A stretch of 64,000 bases of DNA from Aspergillus flavus (Eukaryota > Ascomycota > Eurotiomycetes > Eurotiales > Aspergillaceae): positions 2,852,001 to 2,916,000 of the forward strand of contig NC_092406.1 in assembly GCF_009017415.1 (NCBI RefSeq), written 5' to 3'. The first letter of the stretch is position 1. Every line of letters starts with the position of its first letter. The notes beneath the pieces are model-generated. The model was not told the origin of the DNA. It saw only the letters and a program-made list of their open reading frames with translations, and did no database searches. Positions 1 through 11,091 of this stretch are shown here, in pieces. A program made the position numbers and the translations under genes.

Positions 1-3000
1 AGTGATCTCGGTTGGGTTGAGCCGATATGCATGGGGACAATCGGTGACCCACTTTTTTGATTATTTTTTTGGTATTTCTTTTTCCCTTTCAACAGATCGG
101 ACCATACATATCAAGGAATATCGTTATCAAGTGGACTATCGGTTATTTCGCAATAGGCCACCTCCATTTCTTGCTCTGTAGTGATTGTTCCGGATACCCA
201 GCCTCTATACGGCGCTACATACACCATACTCGACTACTCCCTCATAGATTTGTATGAAAGCAAAGATAAGAAAGAAATCAAAAAAGAATAAACATTAGCT
301 CAAGTAAGTAGTCTCTCACGCAGATCAATGTAAGGAGTTCCCGCGTGATCGACACCACAAACCAGCATTTGATTCGACTCGGGGCCTTTCGCTCGCCAAC
401 CGCGTCACTCAACCTGACGGCGGCGGGTGCATATCATGGACCCTCCGTCCTTCGAGTTTCAGATTTCATTCGACCGTCTGCACCTCATTTCCCCACCATC
501 TGCCGTTCGCGCAAGAAAGAGAAAACTCTTATCAACACTGTGGAAGTTCCATTTAACCTGATGAGGCAGTCACTGCTCCGCTTTTTGGGATTTTCCCAAC
601 TGACGCGGCACAGGTATCGTAGTGGTTGTTTCATCCGCAATCTTATCTGCGCAAGAAGGATTGAGGGGTATTGTGCAGGACCTTCTGCTGAAGCATGGAT
701 CCCTATCTGATCCAAGGAACTCGGTATCCCTGCGAGTCAGACTTGTCATCTACGTTAAATCCTCGTGACCCGGGAAATTGTCCCTATGGAATGTTCCTCC
801 ATATCTAAGGTATCTATCTCTCCATCTGCCTTGGAGGGTGGGGAACAACGGCAATGGACATTCCTAGAGAATCCGAACACGACAAGTTCCGTGGAGTGGT
901 GGCATTTTGTGGGTGCTAGTCTCGAGACTACGGAGTATGTGAGAAGTATGGAGAAAGCATCATACGGTGCGGACACTGCGGAGACACACTGGATTTCAAC
1001 TACCATGGTTCCATTGATTTGCGGCAGTTATATGGAGAGCAAAAGTGAGAATGGAGCCAAGTGGATATGGAATGGTAATGCATAATCTACTAGGGACGGA
1101 AGGGCTCCTTCAGACGGGGTTAAGGATCCTCACTTTCAAATTGGCAGGAGCTCCGTTTCATTCCCTTTATCGTAAAAGAGCGACCGGGTTTCATTGTTTA
1201 TGGAGTATTCTCCATAATTTCTGATATCGTCTACGGAGATTTTCCATTCACACGCCTTCAGGGGTGGCAAAGAGTTTAAATAAACCCCGAGCTTTACTTT
1301 CATCCTTTGTGTTTTCTTTTCTCCCCTTTCTTACCACATTGCCAGCTTTCTCTACGGAGCACTATGAGGGGTTAATTTCGACCGCTAAAATACATACGAC
1401 CAGGGAAAATAAAGAAAAAGTAAACAAACTTTTTCCCCCCTCGAGTGTTTTAGCTTGCCCAATGCGGCGGTGCAATTCAACTACGCACTTAAAAAGTGGT
1501 TCCTCTTATGACAAATGCTTCGACCCCCTCTGGCCTCGACTTGCTTCGCATACCAAATGTGCAGGGGTGGAATGATGACAATCCGGGGCTCCAACATGAC
1601 AACTCCTACGTGGCCAAATTAGAGCCGTACGTGATTGGAAGGGGAAGCGCACGTTCCTCTTGATAATTTATTCAGGAACCCGGAATGCTGTCAGAGTGAC
1701 ATGTGTGAAAGAGGATGGTCTATATCCATGTCTGCACCAGTCCCTTCCAGGTAAGAACGACGCGGTTTCAGGGGCGGCGTTAAGGACGGGGTCCAACAAG
1801 GGATGATCATAACTAATCCTGGCCGACCTACGAACAAAGGTCGCGTAGTTACAGATACAAGGTATATCTGGGGAATAACCGAAAGTGTGGAGTACAGAGG
1901 ACTAGCAGTGGGCAAACGACTTTCCACAATGATAATACCAGCGGGTCGAACATGGAACGGTCGGCCAAATCCAGAAAGGGTCAACGTTGGATGGCTAGCG
2001 TACTCGTACTCGTAAGCGATATCATAATGTTCATGGTTATCTCCGCTTAACTAATTATGCAAACTCCGACCAAAGAACCATACATACTACCATGGTTGTA
2101 CATACACTTTCCCTTGACAACCTACTAGTATGTACCTGACATTTGGAAGCCATGAACCCAGAAAAGTCAATTCCCTCTGCCAGGAACCTTACCTGTGTAT
2201 TCAGGCACAATGGCCGTTTTTCCCCGCATCTGCTCACATGATTACGGTTATTGAGACTTGGTACGGTACTACTACTACTTGGTATTTATCCAATTGAGCT
2301 AGAGTTACAGTTCGACCTAAAAAACTTCCGATGGCAATAAACCTGATACATAATTGCCCTATATACCATATTGCCATAGTCCACGTACAGCTGCATGTGC
2401 AGTCAAACACCTACGGTCCCCAACCGGTGCTCCCGCCATCTTTATATATCTCCGGTTACATCCCACCAAGCGTACGGGACAGTTCACTATGCATTGCAGA
2501 TACTTCAACATGAAACATCGGTACGACCCAAGTTGACCCAGGAGTACCCCATTTGGCGAGTCGATGGGAATCCCCGTGTACCTGTAGAAGTATGTGTTTA
2601 CCACACTGGTCACACAGCGCCCTCGTCCCCATGCAGAGGTTATCCGCATACCACAAACCAAGAGTCATATGATCATTCCATTTGGATAGATGGTTCCACT
2701 ACGAGTACTAAGTATTGAAGAGTCTAGTTCTTTCACTTGTTTTTTCATTTTCTTTTTTTTTCTTCCATATTCTTTGCCGGCATCAGTAGTTTTCTATTAT
2801 TGGTGTAAAGCCGACAAGATGGTCATGTTGATGGGCAAAGTTTCCACGAGCCACGATTAGCGGAATCTGCATGTCGCTTTAATGGGTAGTCACTAAGCGG
2901 GGCTTCGGCCGGTGAGGAAGACTCGCTCTTTGATATTCTGACATATTCTGACATGAGGGGATGGCCCTGGCTGGCTGAGATCCACCAAAGCTTTTCTTCG

Positions 3001-4866
3001 TTTTCTTTTATTTTTTCTTTTACTTTTTTTATTGTCGGTAGATACGAAGGGGTACCTCTCCAAATACTAGACGAATATTGCCAACATGAACTACCCATCG
3101 ATTTTACACTTACCGATAGTACCGCCTTTCAATGTCTAAGCGAAAGTAAACCAAGAACAAGAACCCCCCGGGCTAAACTTTGATCATCGTGAAATGTATG
3201 AAGATTGACTGAATATTCCTTGGAAGTAACCTTCCCTGTCATCATCCACCCATGTGACCCGCAGCAGACTGTTAGCTTGAGGACGGTTGCTGGAATGTGT
3301 ATGTGCGCCTCGGAGATAATCTCTAGTTGCTGATGGGCTAGCGCTATCAACGTACATGGTGCATCAAAACCGGTGGACGCTAGTGACAAGGTACCAGATA
3401 TGTAGGTCGAACGAAGTAGAAATGTCCCCTATACACTTATCTTTCTCAGATGTTTGTGTGTGTCTGGACAATACGTAAAGCTCGCTCTTTGCATTACTGT
3501 ATGATACCTTACATTCCGTGTGTTGGATGAGGTTTGAGACATGCAGTGGATACCTCTCATCCAGTCAACACCAGCTCAATCGAGACTGGGAACAAGAATG
3601 GCGTGTCTTACATTCTTCTGCATACCTGGGAAGTCATATCTACCTAATCGCGAATGCTAATACCGATGGCAATAATGTACAGTAAGACCGGTCTTCTCTG
3701 GAACATTCGAGAAGAAGAAAGAGTAGACAATGCTTGCTACAGTACCAGGCTGTCCATCCACTCCCATATTCCGATATTAAAAAGCGGTAACATCGATCGG
3801 AGTTCCAATTCTACGTCCATCTGTGGAAACTGACTCAAATCGTGATATTTATAGACTTAGTGGCCCACCATCACAAAAGTTGGCCCGGTGCGCGCTCGCT
3901 CCTTGCTTCGCGGTTGGTCGAATCGTGTACCTACACCTATGCTGATGGAGACGCTGTGAGGTATCTGTACCGGCTTCTTGGATTTTGTCGGTCGTTGTGT
4001 GTGTGTGTACTAAGGTTCGTTTCCTGGTACGGATGGTGCATTGATTGGTAAATAGGGTTGGGTGGGAGGTGGGATGTCTCACTATAACAAGCCCTACCGC
4101 GGAACTAGTTGGAAGATCGTATTTCAGAGATATGGTCGTGCTTTTACGATAGGAATAGTTTCGGAGTATCTGATCCGTAGTATGTATATACAGTATAGAA
4201 CGATATGAATCGAATCCTGCGTACTATCTCTATGTGTGATGGGTCTGGACTGTAAAAGACGAATGCACTGCAGCAGAAGCTTAACTTATTGATCTGAGCT
4301 ACAAGCTTCAATCAAGGTTTTATTCCTGGTGTTGTTTCTCAGTGTCCCTGTATATAACTATACTTGTTCATTAACCAAGGATGATGTTGCACTACGTATC
4401 TTTTGGCCTGACAAAAGTGTGTGATTGTTGATTTTATAGTAAAAGCATCAATAGTGTACTATGTATTCTAGAAGCTGCTCCTGAGTGCATAGATAGATTT
4501 GGGAACTCTTGCCTCAGGCCTCCAGCGAAGTTTTTCTGACCATGTTCGTACGCTTAGCCCTATTGGCCCAACAGCAGACGTAACCTGCCTTCTGTCGCAA
4601 AACAATCTATAGACCTCACATCAAAGCCGTTTCCAATCGAAGCACTATAACATCCTCAGGTTAAACCAACACGATTATCTATATCACTACTTGCTTATAA
4701 TCATCCTCCAGGAAAGAGCATCAAACACTACATTCACTCTGCTAAACAGATCCAAACAAGCGCTGCACAGCACAACACTGACCCTATATTCACTGCTCCC
4801 ATTCACCAAAGCTATCTACAAAACAGCAAATCGCTAACACATAGATATCCAGTAACACAAACAAAC
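1..4866. other. Gene-free stretch upstream of the first gene
   Basis: No convincing coding sequence was found. Short open frames here (for example 765-1085 on the plus strand) have no recognisable domain, no plausible splice continuation and no coding-like composition. The last few hundred bases before 4867 become A/C-rich with many 'aacacaaac'-like runs, which fits a 5' leader of the gene that follows. Pyrimidine tracts occur near 2740-2770 and 2995-3030. No inverted-repeat element was recognised. Confidence 0.6.
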
Positions 4867-6455
4867 ATGGCATATCCCACATTGCCAGACCATGTAGCCA
4901 CCACACTCATCTCCCAATGCCTCTACCCATCATCGCATCTCCAAAGTCTCGCCTCAATTGCACAGCTCCCCTGGAAGTAACCAGACTCGACACAAGCTCC
5001 CCTAAATACTGGAACAGCAACATAGCGGATACCCTCCTCACCAACAGCACAATGTGTCAGATGGTCGTATTCTGGCACGCCTGCACCCACCTGATCGTCT
5101 CCTATATGACCTGCGCATTCGAAGAGGCCCGAAACCACAAAGAACAGACCGCAACCACAGCGCTCATCGACACCGACTGCTGGATATGCCAACAGCATCA
5201 GAAATACCCATCCTGGGACGCATCAACCACAATGCAGCGTCTGCTCATGACCGTCCAGAACATGGAATACATCCTCGGGGTTTCGGCAGATGAAGAAGGG
5301 TTCCTGGATATGGTGGCCCGGTTTTACGCCCGAGGCGATCACAAGCGCTGGATGCAGCCGGGTGTCGCGAAGGCAAAGTATACCAAGGACGATCCGTATG
5401 TCCGCGGCTTGGAGGTCCAGTCGTATCTTTGTACTCGGGGTCAGCGGGATTTTCACATGAATCCGGGTTATGCGTTTGATGTTCTATTTGCGTTGATGAA
5501 ACACTGGGATCGCGCGGACTACTCGGATCTCAATTGGTCTATGACGGGGTATCGGCCGGCGAGTGATTTCTTCTATGTTTCGTCTAGTATGATTGGGATG
5601 TTGGCTGATGGGTATGGGGGTGAGCATAGACAGAGGACCGGGGGCAAGCATGTGGCACAGCGATCTCACTGCTTGTCTAATGATGGTGGTGGTGGTGTAG
5701 TGATGCCGACGACACAGTCTACAATGGCATCGTTTGAGGCAGAGATGGGCTTGGGCCATCTGAGAACCGGGTCGTACTCACAGGGTCTCCCTACTCTGGA
5801 CGCTCAGACTAGCTCGTTTCATAACGTTAATGGTAATCCCGGTTCACTACTTCCACGGCGTCCGTGCGAGGCGCTCAATGGACCCCCCGTCGCTATGAAT
5901 CAGTTCCCTCAGCTTATCCTCCGTCCCTTGTCCCCGCTCGGGGAGCCTGGACCTTCAATCGAGAATCTCAATCACCCCAGGGCACTGGACGAGAGAGCAG
6001 GCCATCATGCACGTACAACCACTCTCTTTCATCCAATCTTCTCCGCCGAATATGACGGGGATATCCACACAAATGAGACATTCCAAGAGTTAGATCTCCA
6101 TCACCACACCAGATCCAATTCATACGCCTACAATAACACCCTCTCCACGGAAAATACACCATACGAGAGCACTACCACACCCTACACTGGCCCTTCCCCA
6201 TCAAACGAATCCCCCAGACACTCATCCAAGAACCACGATCCACCAGAAGACCTCGACATGCTCCTCTTCTCGCCAACACCGGGACTCGCCACCATTGACC
6301 CCAGCATGCTCAACCTGGATTCCCCCGACCAATTGCATCTCCCCGACGACGGAACCTGCGGCACCGGAAAAGGCAAACAACCTATCAGAGATATCTCGCA
6401 ACTGCACCCCCGTGGCTTTGTCTTCCCGGACAATATGGATATTAGTCACAGCTAA
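4867..6455 (+). CDS. Uncharacterised protein with low-complexity C-terminal half
   Basis: I do not recognise this family. Proposed model: exon 1 4867-4976, a 41-nt intron 4977-5017, exon 2 5018-6455, giving 515 residues. The ATG at 4867 sits in a good context (aaacATGGc) after an A/C-rich leader. The GTAACC..ACAG intron restores the reading frame exactly. The alternative is an unspliced frame from 4917 (512 residues). The N-terminal ~230 residues look globular, rich in Trp, Tyr, Met and Cys, with a CWIC motif. The C-terminal half (residues ~235-515) is disordered, rich in Ser, Thr, Pro, His and Asn, and ends with an acidic/hydrophobic segment. There is no signal peptide or zinc cluster. That layout would suit a regulator, but this is only a guess. 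It stands alone, with more than 2.5 kb of gene-free DNA on each side. Confidence 0.65.
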
Positions 6456-9026
6456 GGGCCGAAGAGAGAGGGCGGTTTTGGTCTAGACCTCTCTTACTTC
6501 CTTCTCTCTTGTTCTGACACTCTTTATTCGGTTTGCTTTTTATTTAAGGGGGGATTCTTGTTCTTTGAAGCTTTGTTGAGTGGCAACGCATATACATCGG
6601 TGCAGCTACATCCACATGAAAAGTGCCCTTCTCTTGGCGTTTATGCAGGTGCAGGGGCGTGGGAATTGACGTGTACGGCGTGGATCTGGTCTTTGCATAT
6701 TCACATGCGGTTGGGGTTGTGATGTCATTTGTGGAGGGTTTGGCTGTTTGTTTTTTTCTTTTGAGAGTTTTTTTCTTCTTCGTCTTCTTTGATTCTGGGT
6801 CTTTGTCGGTGGGGTTGGGGATTACTCGGTGTATGTACATGCATTATTACTTCGGTGGTTTGTACATTAGTAGTTTCATGGTAATATCCGGGGTTGTGGT
6901 TTCATGGAGAAAGGTATTTCTTTCTAATTTAGCTATCTTGACTTTTTCAGTTGGTACTCCGTATATCTCAGTAATCTTTGATCCTTCCATAGATCCATAG
7001 AGCTTAAATAGGACGTAATATGTAGTTGGCTGCTACCAGATGGCGCTGGCATGGAAGGAGATCTATCAGATTTTCCAGTCACAGTGACAGAAAACTTTGT
7101 TCGGCTCTACGAAGACTACAGACTTCTCGTTATTAGCACCCACCGCTCCAGTGACAATGCGACCATACTGAACTGTCATACGAATCCTTCCATCTGATCT
7201 TACTCCGACGACAGACGGTCAATCAGCAACGTCCGCCAATGACTGTCCTGACTACGCAGCGGGTCAGCCGGGTACCACCGGCGATGTGGCACTTTGCCCT
7301 ATCATGGGCTCCTTGATGACACCCGTTTCTTCTATGGAAGTATCCTGGACAAGAAGGCAGCCAGTTTTGGTAACTGTGCTGCGCTGGACCACTCAGCGGG
7401 ATATGCGATCTTCTGGTTGTGCGGAGCATTGTATCGCGCAGCCGGATCCCTCGACGGATTCGAGCCTAGAGGGGTGAAGAGCAACGGCAAATGCGAATGT
7501 GTGATCCTAAGATAGGTTTGAGGATATAAAGAGATCCTCCTTCTTGGCGGTCATCGACTGGGCCCGGCGCCTGAAGGCTTGGAGACGAGACAAAATTTCA
7601 AGTGTCAAAACTTTTTGAGACAGGCTTCATTGTGGAAGGTGCTAGCATCAGCTTTGGTTGCGCACATAGCTTCCAGATCGATCTGTTCCTCGAGAGTGTC
7701 GCCGTCAAGGCTGCCGCTTTCTCCCTGTCCTCACTTTTCCGGTGTGGGGATTTCTCTCCGTCGCAGCTCTCTTTCAGAACCTGCCTGTCAGTCCTGCCTG
7801 TCAGTCTAGCTTGATTTCCACCAGATATGGTTTTTATTGGCATTTTCAAACTTTCGTTAAAGAAAGCCTTTTGTTTAACTCGGTAGGCGTGAATCTGTGC
7901 GCCGTTGTAGCCCAACATCATCTACGCCGTCGCACACTCTGAACGAGATGAGTGCCTGAAGAGAAACCCCTTCTGTCCTTCGTTTCTTAATGTATCCGGC
8001 ATGGAGAAAGCAGATCTGAAAGGCCAAGCCGAAGAGCAGACGGTTCATTCATGGGATGAAATCTTGAAGATTCCCACCCTGCTCAAGAGGGGTAATGGCA
8101 GCGGAAGCCCGTCACCTCATCTTTGACACCATCTTCTCTACCCTTTGTTTTATAAATACCAATCTGTCCACCCTGACGGCCGTTTTATTCAGCACCCATT
8201 GACGGCCCGTGGGTTGTTATTGTGCCAACTGTACCAGACGAAAGTAGTGCCGGGCGCGCTCCGAGTAACCATTCATGCGTCAATCTGATTGTATGGAAGA
8301 AGTTAGACTCTGACGTGGTTAAGGTCGGCAAGACGGAGTAATTCAAGAGATGCCGTTATTTATGTAACTAGGGCTTGAAAGCCGGTTGATAAAGCAGGCA
8401 CAGAGCGTTGCATGGTGGCAACCACAGGCCTTGCAATCGAATGCCGATGGGGTGCCTGATCACTTTTATATGGATCGATCAACAATTGGCGGCATTATAA
8501 TCGTCGCGGGGTAGAGGGCGGAGAAAAGCGAATATATCGAGACGGTTTCAAAGTGAATGGTACTCCTTTAGATGTCGAACGTCAAATCCCCACACAATCT
8601 GACGTATAATCCGAGCAAGACGGAAAATCAAGATACGAAACAGCCGATGCTAGATGTTATTTGTCTTTACCACCAGCATCTTCCAACAATGATTTCGATC
8701 GAAGAAGTGACATCACGTGCCGATAGCGATAGTGACTCAGCAATGCTATGTATAGATACAGACAAACAATGCAAAATACGTAGGTTTCCCTGCCGGCAGA
8801 TACCGTAATGGTAAACACCCGCGGTAAACAGGGGAGATTATCACCAGCCACATGTTTCTCGGGTGGTCCGAGGCCTTGCCCCAGCCATGCGAGTGCTCCT
8901 CCTTTCCTGCCCTTCATTTGTCCTTCCAGCCCACACCCATCTTCTAGAACAGGCTTGCGATGTGATTTAAATTATCGCAATCAATCTGTTTTTATGCGCC
9001 AGCCCTAATTGACCTCAGCGACCACA
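6456..9026. other. Gene-poor stretch with one possible gene relic
   Basis: No intact gene was recognised. A GC-richer patch at 7226-7515 looks like a decayed small cysteine-rich protein gene and is listed separately. The octamer pair CCTGTCAG is directly repeated near 7784 and 7797. The final few hundred bases are the likely promoter and leader of the Pex22-like gene. Confidence 0.55.
7226..7515 (+). pseudogene. Possible relic of a small cysteine-rich protein gene
   Basis: Two adjacent frames each read like protein. The first (about 7226-7297) reads ..ANDCPDYAAGQPGTTGDVAL then CP. The second (about 7297-7515) reads ..YHGLLDDTRFFYGSILDK.. and ends in KCECVILR and a stop. Adding one base near 7299 would join them into about 95 residues with six Cys. 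No start codon precedes the first frame: a TGA lies upstream in it. The family was not recognised. It could be a decayed small secreted protein, a 3' exon of an unmodelled gene, or chance. Confidence is low. Confidence 0.3.
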
Positions 9027-10352
9027 ATGTCTTTCCCCCCGGATGCTCGTCGTCGGCGGGTTGGAGCGGGTACTGGCTTCAGCTCGTCGGGAAGGCGGAC
9101 AGCCTTGGGATACTGGGTGCCCTTGGCATTGACAGTAGGTGTCGCAGCAGCCGGTGTTGCAGCCTGGATCTGGAGTGAACGCATTGAAGATGAAGACAAT
9201 GATGGCAACTACCCTCGAGGTGACGATGGCTTCCCCGCGCCCGGCCGCGGCGGGGACGAGCTCCCTCCCGGATACGATGGAGACTATGCCAGGTCAACAG
9301 CGACGGATATTCATGATACAGACGATGTTAGCATGGTAGCTCGCATGCAGGGAGCCTTGCGACGCACTCCTAGTCCTCAGCAGATTTTCGATGGTGCCAG
9401 CAAGCGGGTCGCAGCTGGTATGGCTGCTGCCGGCGCGTTTGTAGGTGGTGCTCTTACATCCATCCGAGAAGAAGACAGGGGCGACTTCGAAGATCATTCG
9501 AGGTGGTCTGAAGAGGTAGAATCAAGATCCCGCAGAGATCTATCGGATCTCGCTGCACCGACTGCGAGCGGAACTCTTCCCGGCCCAGGAGTCGCTGCTG
9601 GCACGTCCTCTGGTTCGAAAAAGAAGAAAACGGTAGCTATTGTGGTTTCATCGGACACCTCACGCTTGGACCCAGAGGAGTACACTTCCGATCACGCTGT
9701 AAGTGATAGCGTCCCCTTCCCATAATTTCACTTACTGATAATGCCACAGTCTATCCTTTCCCATCTTCCGGAACATATCGACCCCGATACCACTCGAGTC
9801 TTTGTTATGATCTACGCACCAGGCTTGAAGCACGCTCCTAACCAGGGCACTGGATCCCATCCTACCATGTCTGTCACCTCGTCCTATTCAAACATCGCTC
9901 CTGAAGAAGTCCTATCCCCCGGTGAGCCACCAATTGGCGACCTGAACGCTTCGGACTCTCGCCAGGATGACCAGACTCCGCTCTTCAAAACGCTGTATAC
10001 CCAGGCACAAGCAATTGCCGAGAAAGAGAGCATGATTATGCCTTTCAGCACATCTACCGGCTTTGTGCATCTCGTGCGACACATCTCTCCTGACATTGTT
10101 TACGTCCAAGAGTCCCTCACTGGAAAGGAAGGAGAACCGGTACAGCATATCACCCGGTGGGTCAGACAGGTAGTGGTTGTCGTCGGCGAGCGAGGAGGCC
10201 TCGTCGACAGTGAAGATGAATCTGCCTTGGCCGACAGTGGTGAGAAGTGGTGGCAGAAGGAGGGCACCACTGGCATCGGCAAGCGCATTGATGTCGTTGA
10301 CGTGCTCCGTACCGGAGACGATTGGCGACGAAGAGTGTCTGGCCTGGACTAG
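9027..10352 (+). CDS. Pex22-like peroxisomal membrane protein
   Basis: Likely the filamentous-fungal Pex22-like peroxin, the membrane anchor of the ubiquitin-conjugating enzyme Pex4 in recycling of the PTS1 receptor Pex5. Exons 9027-9698 and 9750-10352 are joined over a 51-nt GTAAGT..CACAG intron, giving 424 residues. An Arg-rich N-terminus (residues ~8-25) precedes a single hydrophobic segment (GYWVPLALTVGVAAAGVAAW, about 31-50). An acidic, disordered linker follows, then a SKKKKTVAIVVS strand at the start of the globular domain. That domain continues across the intron (FVMIYAPG.. and ..QVVVVVGERGG). A single N-terminal TM plus a soluble alpha/beta domain fits Pex22 topology. The family call comes from memory of annotated Eurotiales proteins and is not certain. 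Start: first ATG after a stop-rich leader, in a good context. Confidence 0.6.
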
Positions 10353-11091
10353 ATGTCAAGTCAATTTCTTGGGTGGCTGTGTCGATATGTTTATTTCACT
10401 TGTTCATATGTGTCATTTCCCTTTCATCACCCTTACGACCTGCTTTGATTCCCCTGAGTTTTACGAGCTATATTTTCTGATTTGGTAATGTTGTCTGCTG
10501 CGCATATAGTCTAGCTATGAAAAGGACATGCTTTAAGGATACCAATACCACTACCACGGCCCCGTGTTTCTTGTCTTCTTTGTATCTGTCACACAAATAA
10601 CAAGGCTGAAAGCGCCTTTGTAAGCCAGCCAATCTCATTGTGAACCCGTAGAATTGCAAGCACAAACAACACATAGGGTGAGATTCGAGGTATGAGGAGA
10701 GAGGGCCCTAACCCGATGCAGTGGTCGGTAGTCACATGATCCCGACCTCCTTCACGTCGCCCGCGGCTTGGCATCACCAAACTCCCTCTGCAGCACCATC
10801 TCCGTCACCCGATCAGCCTCTCCGAACCTCCCCTGCCTTCTTTGCAGGTGCTTGTTCGATGGACACTAGTATTCCTCTGTTCTAGCGGCTCCGGGCTCCG
10901 TCCAAAGTTCCGCGTCGACTCCGGTCTATACGTTGTCGTCCGGTCCCGTCCTCCGCTCCCCACATGTCTCGCGCTCCGGTTATATCATACTCGGAGCACG
11001 GTTTCCCTCTGTCATCTTCGGATTCATATCCCGAGAAGTCGCGCCCGTAAGCCGCTTGCTGTGATCGCGTCGCACCCCTATCGCCGACAAT
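10353..11091. other. Intergenic: Pex22-like 3' region and spt20 promoter
   Basis: No gene seen. The right half (about 10740-11090) is GC-richer and pyrimidine-rich, as expected for the leader of the spt20 gene. An antisense open frame at 10882-11367 overlaps the start of spt20 and is considered a shadow. Confidence 0.6.

Noticed and set aside
765..1085. 106-codon frame near the left edge (..VEWWHFVGAS..)
   Set aside because: Briefly resembles an enzyme fragment, but no further motif, intron or family support was found.
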